A stretch of 25,073 nucleotides of DNA from Bacteroidales bacterium UBA1035 (GCA_002316835.1 DCEG01000074.1:1718-26790); one strand, 5' to 3'; shown: positions 1 to 7,259, counted from the stretch's first letter. Numbers and translations: made by a program. Notes: generated from the letters alone by a model not told the origin.

Positions 1-128
1 GTACTTGTCTGAAAGCGTTCCCGCTGCGCCGGTTTCTGTTTCTCACTTGTCGGAAAGGCTTCCCGCAACTCAGGTTTGCATTTTTCACTCGTCGGAAAGG
101 CTTTCCGTTGCAGCGATTTTGCTTTTGT
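1..128. repeat. Degenerate 42-bp tandem repeat array, cut by left edge
   Basis: Three units start at 3, 45 and 87, exactly 42 bp apart, each beginning ACTTGTC or ACTCGTC and followed by a GGAAAGG-type core. In the third unit the core is a perfect 7-bp inverted repeat with a 1-nt spacer (CGGAAAG at 93-99, CTTTCCG at 101-107). The period is a multiple of three, and one frame is open on each strand. On the plus strand that frame runs from position 3 to a TAA at 150-152 and would encode 14-residue repeats containing RKGFP. No start is visible, so a partial CDS tail cannot be excluded, but I favour a non-coding repeat. The array may extend left of the window. Confidence 0.7.
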
Positions 129-365
129 ACATGTGCTTGGGTTAAATGTTAAAAAAGAAACGTTAAAAACATGTCTTCCCGGTCTGATATAACGGAAGAA
201 CCCGCTTCGTACGATATGTAGAGGCGCTTTGTCATGAGAGTGTGTTGTTTAACAATTTCAAAGGTAGGATTTATTTTAAATAAAAGCAAAATTTGCAATT
301 ATTTATTGGGAGGAAAGAATTTTGGGTTTTTCCTGCCGACACTCATATCCTGCAATTGTGTTAAA

Positions 366-399
366 TTTTTTGTCGTAAAAATAATATCGTTTATCTTTA
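366..399 (+). promoter_or_regulatory. Bacteroidetes-type promoter for the 431 operon
   Basis: TTTG at 369-372 sits at the end of a T-run, followed after 19 bp by TATCTTTA at 392-399. The known Bacteroidetes pattern is TTTG, about 19-21 bp, then TAnnTTTG; only the last base of the -7 box differs. The predicted transcript would start near 406 and give a leader of about 25 nt before the ATG at 431. The stretch from about 153 to 365 shows nothing else I can name. Confidence 0.55.
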
Positions 400-430
400 C
401 ATCATTCTAACACACAATAAAAACAGTACG

Positions 431-1081
431 ATGAAACATAAATTTTTACTTTTTCTTTTATCGATAGGTATTTCCTTACATGCACAGGAAACAATAAGCT
501 TATCGCACTATGTGTTTCCCGATTTTCAACCGGGGGTTGTTTTATTGAAAAACGGTGTCAGAAACAACGCAAAGCTCAATTACAATGCAGCTTCTGAAGA
601 AATGGTTTTCGATGAAAACGGTAAAATGCTGGCCATTGGCGATGCTGTGTTACCTCAGATAGATACCGTATTCGTTTCGAATGAAAAGTTTATCCGGGTA
701 AATAATAAATTTGTAAAAATAATTATTGATGAACCGGAAACCGATTTGTTTATTGAGTACAAATGCAGGCTGATCCCCCCCGGGAAACCTGCAGCTTACG
801 GGGGTACTTCGCAAACATCTTCCACAACATCGTATTCTTCCATTATGTCAGACGGGAAAGTATATAGCCTGAAGCTACCGGATGACTACAAGATCAAACC
901 TTATCACGTTTTCTGGCTCAACAGAAATGGAAAACTACAAAGTTTCTCAAACATCAGTCAGTTGAAAAGGATTTATCGCGATAAAAAGAAGCTAATCGAT
1001 GATTATCTGAAGAAGAACGATGTGAAAATAAACGATGAGAAAAGTGTTCGAGATGCAATTACCTATATGGCGAACAATTAA
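431..1081 (+). CDS. Secreted protein of unknown function
   Basis: 216 aa. I do not recognise the family. The first 19 residues form a typical Sec signal peptide (basic MKHK, a hydrophobic LLFLLSIG stretch, likely cleavage after HAQ), so the protein should reach the periplasm or outer membrane. The mature part begins with strand-like segments (FQPGVVLLKNG, NAKLNYN, MVFDENGKMLAI). A Ser/Thr/Gly-rich patch follows around residues 123-138, and the end is a lysine-rich helical region (IYRDKKKLIDDYLKKNDVK). There is no lipobox cysteine. A promoter lies 32 bp upstream, and the fucosidase gene follows after 23 bp, so the two are probably co-transcribed. That neighbour does not establish a role in glycan use. 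Confidence 0.8.
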   Translation: MKHKFLLFLLSIGISLHAQETISLSHYVFPDFQPGVVLLKNGVRNNAKLNYNAASEEMVFDENGKMLAIGDAVLPQIDTVFVSNEKFIRVNNKFVKIIIDEPETDLFIEYKCRLIPPGKPAAYGGTSQTSSTTSYSSIMSDGKVYSLKLPDDYKIKPYHVFWLNRNGKLQSFSNISQLKRIYRDKKKLIDDYLKKNDVKINDEKSVRDAITYMANN

Positions 1082-1104
1082 ACATATGATATAAAATTAA
1101 TTTT

Positions 1105-2406
1105 ATGAAACGATTGCTAATATTATCAGTACTGGCTGTTTTTATTGCCGGTAATTCTATGTCGCAACAAAAATACGTGCCTGCGGCTGAGAACCTGAAA
1201 AACAGATCGGAATTCCAGGACATGAAATTCGGTGTATTTATTCACTGGGGGATTTACAGTATGATGGCCGACGGTGAGTGGATAATGAACAACAAAAACA
1301 TCAACTGGCAGGAATACGCGAAACTGGCAGATGGGTTCTATCCATCGAAATACGACGCAGCAAAGTGGGTTGCAGATGTAAAAGCTGCCGGTGCAAAGTA
1401 TATTTGTATTACATCGCGTCATCACGATGGATTTTCGATGTTCCATACCAGGCAATCGACTTACAATATTGTTGATGGCACACCGTTTAAACGCGATATT
1501 ATTAAGGAACTTGCCGATGAGTGCCATAAACAGGGTATCAAGCTTCATTTTTACTATTCGCAACTCGACTGGCGCCGCTCCGATTATTTTCCCATCGGAC
1601 GTACCGGCCGTGGAGTAGGGCGCACCGAACAAGGAAGCTGGAAGACGTATCATCAGTTTATGATCAATCAGCTGACCGAATTACTGACCAATTACGGTGA
1701 GATCGGAGCTATCTGGTTTGACGGACAATGGGATCAACCGTCGGATTTCGATTGGCGCCTGCGTGAAGTTTACGATCATATCCACAGCATTCAACCGGGA
1801 TGTATGATCATCAGCAATCATCACCTTGCTCCGCAAGAAGGAGAGGACGGGCAAACATTCGAAAAAGACCTTCCCGGACAAAACACCACCGGATTTTCAG
1901 CCAATGCAGAAATCGGGCAACTTCCGCTCGAAACCTGCGAAACGATGAATAATTCGTGGGGATATAACATCACCGACCTGAAATACAAATCGGAAAAAGA
2001 ATTGATCCATTACCTGGTGAAAGCAGCGGGCAATAACGCTAACTTGCTGATGAATGTTGGTCCGCGTCCCGACGGTACATTTCCCGACATTGCCATTCAA
2101 CGATACAAAGCCATGGGCGACTGGCTGAAAGTTTACGGCGAAAGCATTTACGGTACCCGTGGTGGGTTGGTTACACCGCGCGACTGGGGCGTTACCACAC
2201 AAAAAGGAAACACGCTTTACGTTCATATTCTCAACTTGAAAGACAAATCGCTCTATCTGCCGACCAACGGTAAAAAAGTGAGATCGGCACGTGTGTTTGT
2301 CGATAAAAAACCGGTGAAATTCACTCAGGATGCCGATGGTATTTTGTTGAAATTCGACAAAGTTCCCGATGAACTTGACTACGTGGTTGAAGTGGAGTTG
2401 AGGTGA
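1105..2406 (+). CDS. Alpha-L-fucosidase, glycoside hydrolase family 29
   Basis: 433 aa. GH29 enzymes release alpha-L-fucose from glycans by a retaining mechanism. An N-terminal signal peptide (cleavage near SMSQQ, about residue 20) predicts a periplasmic location. The GH29 (beta/alpha)8 barrel is clear: GVFIHWGIYS with His47, TSRHHDGFSMFHT with His106-His107, then GAIWFDGQWDQ in which Asp206 is the expected nucleophile. The segment ETCETMNNSWGYN is also typical of the family. The last 80-90 residues look like the usual small C-terminal beta domain. No carbohydrate-binding module or SusC/SusD pair is in the window, so this is not a visible polysaccharide utilisation locus. Substrate linkage (alpha-1,2, 1,3/4 or 1,6) cannot be read from the sequence. 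It lies 23 bp after the unknown secreted gene. Confidence 0.95.
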   Translation: MKRLLILSVLAVFIAGNSMSQQKYVPAAENLKNRSEFQDMKFGVFIHWGIYSMMADGEWIMNNKNINWQEYAKLADGFYPSKYDAAKWVADVKAAGAKYICITSRHHDGFSMFHTRQSTYNIVDGTPFKRDIIKELADECHKQGIKLHFYYSQLDWRRSDYFPIGRTGRGVGRTEQGSWKTYHQFMINQLTELLTNYGEIGAIWFDGQWDQPSDFDWRLREVYDHIHSIQPGCMIISNHHLAPQEGEDGQTFEKDLPGQNTTGFSANAEIGQLPLETCETMNNSWGYNITDLKYKSEKELIHYLVKAAGNNANLLMNVGPRPDGTFPDIAIQRYKAMGDWLKVYGESIYGTRGGLVTPRDWGVTTQKGNTLYVHILNLKDKSLYLPTNGKKVRSARVFVDKKPVKFTQDADGILLKFDKVPDELDYVVEVELR

Positions 2407-2537
2407 TTTGAGTTTCGAATTTCGAATTTTGAGTTAAGTTTGCGCCAGAGGGTTTGAAGTCCCTCCTGCGCATTTTAAAAATAATCTAAAATTGAATATC
2501 CGTATTCTTACCTAATAGGCTTGGAAAGCCATATCTC

Positions 2538-2716
2538 CATAACCGTAGGCTATTTATTCGCCTGCGGCAAAAGAACCACAAAACTCCGCCCGAAGTGGCG
2601 GTACTTATAGCTGTTTGAGTGCCGCCTTTCAGGCGGACGATGGGGTGGCACCGTTACCGTAAGCTGCGTTCGTTCCTCACTTGCATACGGTTATGAAAAT
2701 GTCGCCTTCCAGGCGA
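2538..2716. repeat. Palindromic element with 10-bp inverted ends
   Basis: CATAACCGTA at 2538-2547 and TACGGTTATG at 2686-2695 are perfect reverse complements enclosing 138 bp. Within or beside them are three small stem-loops: CCGCC/GGCGG (2586-2601), CCGCCT-ttc-AGGCGG (2622-2636) and TCGCCT-tcc-AGGCGA (2702-2716). The last two have the same layout and near-identical loops, as expected of a repeat family. No transposase is encoded inside, so this would be a non-autonomous or REP-like element. Family membership needs a genome-wide search. Confidence 0.55.
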
Positions 2717-2764
2717 GTTAGGCATACAAACGGATACTCATATAATCTAATATCTCACTGTCTA

Positions 2765-2789
2765 ATGTCTGATATCTATTATCAGACAT
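2765..2789. repeat. Perfect 10-bp hairpin
   Basis: ATGTCTGATA (2765-2774), loop TCTAT, TATCAGACAT (2780-2789). The stem is AT-rich and no T-tract follows on either strand, so it is not a standard intrinsic terminator. It lies about 135 bp upstream of the thioredoxin-fold gene. Confidence 0.5.
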
Positions 2790-2923
2790 CTGTCATCAAT
2801 TTGTTAATTCTCCCAACTCATTTACATAAAAGAAGTTAACTTTTTAATTTTTCCCGAACCATCCGTAATATTTCATTGTTACGAGTTTTATAGCTTATGT
2901 TTAACTTTTTGAATGTCACGTGT

Positions 2924-3427
2924 ATGATATCCAACAAAATGTGCATACTCGGTTCGGTTATAATTGTGTTGTTTCTTGTTTCTTTTTCTGCTTTTTCACA
3001 ACCAAAAAGCGCCATACAAGTAAAGAATTTCGAGCAACTGAAACCGCTTTTGCATCAGCAAAACGATACGCTTTACGTAGTAAATTTCTGGGCAACCTGG
3101 TGCGCACCTTGCATTCAGGAAGTTCCTTATTTCGAGCAAATCGGGAAGAAATACAAGGATAAGAAGGTAAAAGTACTTATGGTTAGTATGGATTTTCCCA
3201 ATCAAGTGGAAAGCCGTTTAATTCCGTTTATCGAGAAGCAAAACATGAAAAATGAGGTTATCCTGCTCGATGACCCACGTCAAAATAAATGGATCCCGCA
3301 AGTGGACGAAGAGTGGACAGGTGCCATTCCTGCAACGTTGATTTATCGTAAAAATGAGAGGAATTTCTACCAAAAGGAATTCTCCTTCGAGGAACTCGAT
3401 AAACTAATTCAATCAAAATTAAATTAA
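2924..3427 (+). CDS. TlpA-like thioredoxin-fold protein, exported
   Basis: 167 aa from the ATG at 2924; an in-frame ATG at 2897 would add nine residues. I prefer 2924 because it gives a compact signal peptide (MISNKM, a hydrophobic ILGSVIIVLFLVSF core, cleavage near AFSQ). The thioredoxin active site is FWATWCAPC, with cysteines at residues 60 and 63. Later parts fit the fold (KVLMVSMDFP, and GAIPATLIYR carrying the cis-proline). TlpA/ResA-like proteins are periplasmic disulfide reductases, often for cytochrome maturation or oxidative stress; no cytochrome gene is nearby, so the partner is unknown. The next thioredoxin-fold gene follows after 30 bp, probably in one operon. Confidence 0.9.
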   Translation: MISNKMCILGSVIIVLFLVSFSAFSQPKSAIQVKNFEQLKPLLHQQNDTLYVVNFWATWCAPCIQEVPYFEQIGKKYKDKKVKVLMVSMDFPNQVESRLIPFIEKQNMKNEVILLDDPRQNKWIPQVDEEWTGAIPATLIYRKNERNFYQKEFSFEELDKLIQSKLN

Positions 3428-3457
3428 GTAGTTTCAACATTTTAATTTCTTACAGCA

Positions 3458-4060
3458 ATGAAAAAACAATTATTTACTATCGCATTCGCAGTGTTATCAT
3501 TAGCGCTGTTTGCAGCGCAGCCCATTAAGGTTGGCGAAAAAGCGCCTTCGTTCTCCCTGAAAGGCGTGGACGGAAAAACCGTTTCTTTGTCGGATTACAG
3601 CAATGAAAAGGGTGTAATTCTGATTTTTACTTGTAACACTTGTCCTGTTGTGGTGGCAAACGAAGACAGAATAATCGCCTTGCATAATAAATTTGCGTCG
3701 AAAGGATTTCCCGTGGTAGCCATCAATTCGAACGATCCCGGTGTATCGGCAGGTGATTCCTTCGATAATATGAAAGTGCGGGCTGAGGAAAAATCATTTC
3801 CATTTCCTTATCTTTTCGATGAACAACAAGCCGTGCTCCCGACTTATGGAGCCACACGCACTCCCGAAGTATTTCTTCTGAAAAACAAAGGCGATGAATT
3901 TGTGGTTGCTTATACCGGCGCTATCGATGACAACGCCAACAATGCAGATGACGTGGAAGAGAAGTTTTTGGACAATGCGATAAATGCCGTGCTTGCCGGA
4001 AACAGTCCCAATCCGGCGGTTACCAAAGCAGTAGGATGCGGTATAAAGGTGAAAAAATAA
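3458..4060 (+). CDS. Thioredoxin family protein, redoxin/AhpC-TSA-like, exported
   Basis: 200 aa. A signal peptide (MKKQLFTIAFAVLSLALFAA, cleavage near AAQ) points to the periplasm. A redoxin-type start (KVGEKAPSFSLKGVDGKTV) leads into ILIFTCNTCPVVVANEDR, with cysteines at 59 and 62 in a CxxC-like CNTC motif followed by Pro. This arrangement is common in a Bacteroidetes and cyanobacterial redoxin subgroup. A further Cys near the C-terminus (AVGCGIKVKK) could be a resolving or metal-binding residue. RTPEVFLL carries the cis-proline position. Peroxidase versus reductase activity cannot be decided here. It shares a probable operon with the preceding TlpA-like gene and ends at a strong terminator. 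Confidence 0.9.
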   Translation: MKKQLFTIAFAVLSLALFAAQPIKVGEKAPSFSLKGVDGKTVSLSDYSNEKGVILIFTCNTCPVVVANEDRIIALHNKFASKGFPVVAINSNDPGVSAGDSFDNMKVRAEEKSFPFPYLFDEQQAVLPTYGATRTPEVFLLKNKGDEFVVAYTGAIDDNANNADDVEEKFLDNAINAVLAGNSPNPAVTKAVGCGIKVKK

Positions 4061-4083
4061 AAAATGTATTTTTATTTCCGGTG

Positions 4084-4122
4084 AATGCTCCGTAATTTAT
4101 GAAAGTTACGGAGCATTTTTTA
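4084..4122. terminator. Strong intrinsic terminator, probably bidirectional
   Basis: AATGCTCCGTAA (4084-4095), a 10-nt loop, and TTACGGAGCATT (4106-4117) form a perfect 12-bp stem. On the plus strand it runs directly into TTTTTATTTT; on the minus strand the distal side is AT-rich but has a weaker T-run. The right arm begins with the stop codon of the minus-strand GtrA-family gene (4106-4108), so the stem is partly within that gene's 3' end. Confidence 0.88.
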
Positions 4123-4615
4123 TTTTAAACGTGAATTTCTTTTGAGAAAAATAACTGAAAATCGTGCAAATGAGGGTTACTACCATTTTCGATGGGGTGG
4201 GGTAAAGATGCAGCACTTCTACCAATAGCTTTAACCCGAAATAGTTAATAAGAAGATTTACGCCAACAACTGCCATGTAACGGACTAACTGGTCTTTACC
4301 GCGTAATTGCGAAGCAGTAAAGGTTACATATTTCTGCAGTAAGAATCCGGAGAGAAGTGTTATCGGGAATGTTATAAGCAGTGCAGAGATGTGCGGGCTT
4401 ACTGTGACAAACCCAAGTGAAATAAATTGTTTTTGTATAACATAATTGTAAATAGCGAAATAAAGCATCCAGTCGAAAACCAGATTTGCGGCTCCGCTCA
4501 CGGCGTAGCGGAAAAACTGACGACTAAAAAAGCGCCTGAAAGGTGGATAAAAGAAGTCGATAATATCGCCGATATATTTTCCTGTAAGTACTAAAATTTT
4601 TCTCATTCTCTTCAT
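4106..4615 (-). CDS. GtrA-like family membrane protein
   Basis: 169 aa from the ATG at 4613-4615 (MKRMRKILVLTGKYIGD). An in-frame ATG at 4661-4663 would add sixteen residues read straight through a palindromic repeat, which I take as a spurious extension. The GtrA/DPMS family has four membrane segments: YAVSGAANLVFDWMLYFAIY, then HISALLITFPITLLSGFLLQKYVTF (in two pieces), YMAVVGVNLLINYFGLKLLV, and a last one near VVTLICTIFSYFSQKKFTF. The closing FSYFSQKKFTF is the family's usual ending. Members help move lipid-linked sugars across the membrane in wall, O-antigen or arabinogalactan assembly. No glycosyltransferase lies beside it, so its substrate is unknown. It is the last gene of the menA-side minus-strand group. 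Confidence 0.88.
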   Translation of the reverse strand: MKRMRKILVLTGKYIGDIIDFFYPPFRRFFSRQFFRYAVSGAANLVFDWMLYFAIYNYVIQKQFISLGFVTVSPHISALLITFPITLLSGFLLQKYVTFTASQLRGKDQLVRYMAVVGVNLLINYFGLKLLVEVLHLYPTPSKMVVTLICTIFSYFSQKKFTFKIKNAP

Positions 4616-4621
4616 CGGAAC

Positions 4622-4690
4622 GGCGGTTTCAATCCGCCTTTCGGATTTGTTGTTTATGCGCAAGGCGGTATGGATCCGCCTTTCGTGTTT
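4622..4690. repeat. Two palindromic repeat units at 42-bp spacing
   Basis: GGCGG-n7-CCGCC stem-loops occur at 4622-4638 and 4664-4680, exactly 42 bp apart. Each is followed by TTTCG and a T/G-rich tail (GATTTGTTG or TGTTTGTATT). In the second unit the stem extends to 7 bp (AAGGCGG/CCGCCTT). The pair fills almost all the space between the preceding lipoprotein gene and the GtrA-family start at 4615, so it lies in that gene's leader. Confidence 0.7.
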
Positions 4691-4694
4691 GTAT

Positions 4695-5831
4695 TTACGG
4701 AAGCAGCGCTTCCAGTTTGTCTAATTGTTCTTTTAACTGCTCTTTTGTCGATTCATCATTTTCCGAGTTGTACGCGGCACGTAAATCGGGCAAATAATGC
4801 AGGTAATGTGTGTCGGCAATATATTTAGCAGCTCGAACTCTCACAGATGCATTGCCATCAAACAACAAGCCTTGAATCCAACGTTTGGCATCCCACGAAT
4901 GGTTGGATTGCAACCAGTTGAGCGCGGCGATTTTTTCGTCGGCTGTGCCGTATGAAAATGTTTGGTAGTATGTCGATTCTTGTTTTAAATCATCGATAGA
5001 CATCAAAATCTCTTTGTTGAAAATATCGGGATTCATCACATTCTGTTTATATTCTACAATCGGTAAATCCAGTGTCCATCTAACCATGCGGGGAAGCATC
5101 CACATCATTCCCGGCGTTGCTTCGGGATGGGCAATGGAACTGAAAACGCGTCCTTTTCCGTAGGAATTGGTAATGAAAAACGGTTTGTTGTTGGTCATGC
5201 CGGCAGGCGCGTTGCCTTCTTCATGCACATCGCTTTCCATCATGGCAAGTGTTTGGTAGGAAATGGTATCGCTCTCGTTTTTCACGAAGACAGGTCCTTC
5301 ATAATACATCACGTATGAAGTATCGCGATTTGCAATTTCCGGAAATAGTTTTTTGCCTTCATATGTGAGCGTAAATTTGGCGATGCCGTGTCCGCGATTA
5401 TCGTGTTCAATATCGATGGCTTGCGCTCCGTTCAGGTACATACTTGCGTAATCAGGTGTACTCGAAAATAGATAAGCTCCGGCACAAATCCCTACCGCAC
5501 CACCGCCTCGTGCCACAAAATCTTTAATCCGTCGTTGGTTCTCGCTTCCCAGATTCAGAAACTGACGGCTTCCGCCACCGCCGGGAATTATTAGCGCTTC
5601 TATAGAGTCGAGTACGTTATTAGCAATATCCGCAGTGGTAATGGTTCGAACGTTCATCTCTGTATCTAACTTCATGGCTGCAACGGCTTCCCAGATACAG
5701 GTTTGTGCTCCGCCATACCCGTCAAAAACGGCTACCTGAATTTTATCGGACAGTAATTCTTCTTCAGATGTTTTCTGTGTGCATTGCACAAATAAGAGAG
5801 ATAATAGAATAAGATAATGCAGTGGCTTCAT
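4695..5831 (-). CDS. BPL_N-type glutamine amidotransferase-like lipoprotein with HEAT-like tail
   Basis: 378 aa. The N-terminus (MKPLHYLILLSLLFVQC) is a signal peptide with a possible lipobox cysteine at 17, though the Gln before it is not canonical. Residues about 31-250 match the class-I glutamine-amidotransferase-like fold of the biotin-protein-ligase N-terminal (BPL_N) group: QVAVFDGYGG, ALIIPGGGGSRQFL, and the nucleophile elbow GGAVGICAGAYL with Cys116. Although named for biotin ligase, such stand-alone proteins lack the ligase domain and their substrate is unknown. The C-terminal part (about 300-378) is helical, with a HEAT-like repeat (NASVRVRAAKYIADTHYLHY). It starts 10 bp after menA ends, so it is co-transcribed with it. 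Confidence 0.82.
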   Translation of the reverse strand: MKPLHYLILLSLLFVQCTQKTSEEELLSDKIQVAVFDGYGGAQTCIWEAVAAMKLDTEMNVRTITTADIANNVLDSIEALIIPGGGGSRQFLNLGSENQRRIKDFVARGGGAVGICAGAYLFSSTPDYASMYLNGAQAIDIEHDNRGHGIAKFTLTYEGKKLFPEIANRDTSYVMYYEGPVFVKNESDTISYQTLAMMESDVHEEGNAPAGMTNNKPFFITNSYGKGRVFSSIAHPEATPGMMWMLPRMVRWTLDLPIVEYKQNVMNPDIFNKEILMSIDDLKQESTYYQTFSYGTADEKIAALNWLQSNHSWDAKRWIQGLLFDGNASVRVRAAKYIADTHYLHYLPDLRAAYNSENDESTKEQLKEQLDKLEALLP

Positions 5832-5841
5832 ATTCGGTATT

Positions 5842-6762
5842 TTAAATGTTAATGCTGATACTAAAAAAAACAGCTAATAAAAAACCCGCCATTGAGGTAA
5901 GCTTAAGGTAAGGATCAAGATCGCGATCTTTTTTCTTATGGATTTGTGTTAAAATGTAGAATTGAAAAATGAAGACAGCAGTATAAATATATCGATACCA
6001 GGGTGATGGTGCAAATATAAAACTGTATTGCAAAAAGCAAGTAAACATGCCAAATGTGAGTAAGGTGTGATATATTTTGGCATTTCTTAAGCCTAATTTC
6101 GAAGCAAATGTGGTTTTCCCCGATGCTTTATCGTTTTCTATATCACGCATATTATTCACATTTAAGATCATGGTGCTTATAAAGCCCAATCCTACGGATG
6201 GCAGAACCGGCCGGAAATCGAATAATCCTGTGTGCAAAAAATACGTTCCTATAACAGCTACAGGGCCAAAAAATAAAAAAGCAAAGAAGTCGCCCCAACC
6301 CACGTAGCCATACGCATATCGTCCGATGGTATAGAACAGTGCAGACAGAATGCAAAGCAACCCAATACCGAGAAGAATAAAGACAGAAGATTGAGTGAAG
6401 TTTTCGGAAGCGTTTAAGACCAATGTAAGACCAATTGCAAGAACAATAACAATGGTGATCCCGATAGCAGTTTTCATCTGTCCGGGCGAAATCTTTCCGC
6501 TTTGCACGGCTCGTGTTGGGCCTTGCCTCTTGCCTGTGATATCTGTACCTTTCAGGTAATCGCCCAAATCGTTTGCCAGATTAGACAAAATCTGAATGGA
6601 CACGGCCAGCGCCAGGGCAAGTCCCAACGTGATGGCTGAAAATCTCCCTTCTTGTAATGCAAGTCCCGTTCCCAATGTTACGCCGGCCACCGCAAGAAAA
6701 AGCGTGCGAAGACGAAAAGCAGATATCCAGTTTTTGCTATTCTGAATAAAATTTGTCATCAT
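5842..6762 (-). CDS. menA: 1,4-dihydroxy-2-naphthoate polyprenyltransferase
   Basis: 306 aa, usual length for the UbiA/MenA superfamily. It attaches the polyprenyl chain to 1,4-dihydroxy-2-naphthoate, the membrane step of menaquinone synthesis. Both Asp-rich motifs are present: NLANDLGDYLKGTD (Asp65, Asp68) and NNMRDIENDKASGK (Asp207, Asp211), the magnesium-pyrophosphate sites. GKRQGPTRAVQSG after the first motif is typical of MenA rather than UbiA. Eight or nine hydrophobic segments are visible. Two ATG codons (6760-6762 and 6757-6759) are adjacent, and either could be used. The start overlaps the end of the RAYT gene by 26 bp, so menA may be translated from a transcript passing through that gene. 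No other men gene is in the window. Confidence 0.93.
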   Translation of the reverse strand: MMTNFIQNSKNWISAFRLRTLFLAVAGVTLGTGLALQEGRFSAITLGLALALAVSIQILSNLANDLGDYLKGTDITGKRQGPTRAVQSGKISPGQMKTAIGITIVIVLAIGLTLVLNASENFTQSSVFILLGIGLLCILSALFYTIGRYAYGYVGWGDFFAFLFFGPVAVIGTYFLHTGLFDFRPVLPSVGLGFISTMILNVNNMRDIENDKASGKTTFASKLGLRNAKIYHTLLTFGMFTCFLQYSFIFAPSPWYRYIYTAVFIFQFYILTQIHKKKDRDLDPYLKLTSMAGFLLAVFFSISINI

Positions 6763-7207
6763 TCCAATTTTCCGGATTCAAAAGAATATATTGTGCGATT
6801 TTTCCATACGAAATGCCATCGCGAATAATATGCTCATAATAACTTCGCTGCCAGACTCTGTGTGCATTTGTATGTTTTCGCATCCATTTTGTTACACCAA
6901 TTTTGAAGCCTTTTATTACCGATCCCAATAGAGTAATGCGGTAAGAGTCTGATTCTTTTATTTCAATAATTCCATGAATATGGTTTGGCATAACAACATG
7001 TTCATGGAGCACAATGTTTTGATAATGATTTTGAATATTCAACCAATAGAAATTTGCCATTTTTCCGGCATCATTCAATATCATTTTTTGGTTTGCGATT
7101 TTTCCAAAAAGATGTTGACGGTCGTAACAACAAACGGTTACAAAATACAATCCGGGATTGGTATAATCATATCCTTCCAATCGTAATGGTTTGCGTTCGT
7201 GTTTCAT
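6737..7207 (-). CDS. REP-associated tyrosine transposase (RAYT, Y1 HUH family)
   Basis: 156 aa, intact and within the usual size for the IS200-like Y1 transposase family. The HUH metal site is HVVMPNHIHGII (His76, His78). The downstream tyrosine is in WQRSYYEHIIRD, most likely Tyr123 by comparison with the S-Y-H-D-H segment of enterobacterial TnpA-REP. The opening LRLEGYDYTNPGLYFVTVC is typical of Bacteroidetes RAYTs. These single-copy enzymes cut and join REP sequences at a tetranucleotide next to a hairpin, and are usually kept in place rather than moving as an IS. Here a GTAG-flanked REP pair lies 53 bp upstream of the start. The 3' end overlaps menA by 26 bp, with no downstream REP between them. 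Confidence 0.93.
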   Translation of the reverse strand: MKHERKPLRLEGYDYTNPGLYFVTVCCYDRQHLFGKIANQKMILNDAGKMANFYWLNIQNHYQNIVLHEHVVMPNHIHGIIEIKESDSYRITLLGSVIKGFKIGVTKWMRKHTNAHRVWQRSYYEHIIRDGISYGKIAQYILLNPENWNDDKFYSE

Positions 7208-7259
7208 GCCAACAATTATTAATTATTTATCCAATTCCCAAACGATGATTTTTTGATTC

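Larger units (their letters stand above)
2407..2896. other. Gene-free, palindrome-rich intergenic region
   Basis: No credible CDS in 490 bp. It opens with a low-complexity stretch containing repeated TTTCGAA (2412-2436). A block then holds a 10-bp inverted repeat and three GC-rich mini-hairpins (2538-2716), followed by an AT-rich hairpin at 2765-2789. GC content in the block is higher than in the flanks. No U-tract terminator follows the fucosidase gene that I can see. Confidence 0.7.

Noticed and set aside
1..128. CRISPR array
   Set aside because: The units are contiguous and degenerate over their whole length, with no alternation of constant repeats and unique spacers and no cas gene.
1126..1653. 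175-residue open frame opposite the fucosidase gene
   Set aside because: Antisense shadow of conserved GH29 sequence; no promoter or domain pattern.
431..2406. Polysaccharide utilisation locus
   Set aside because: Only one glycosidase is present, with no SusC/SusD pair, regulator or other carbohydrate enzymes in the window.
4616..4663. N-terminal extension of the GtrA-family protein
   Set aside because: These codons read through a palindromic repeat, and the family does not need them; the ATG at 4615 is preferred.
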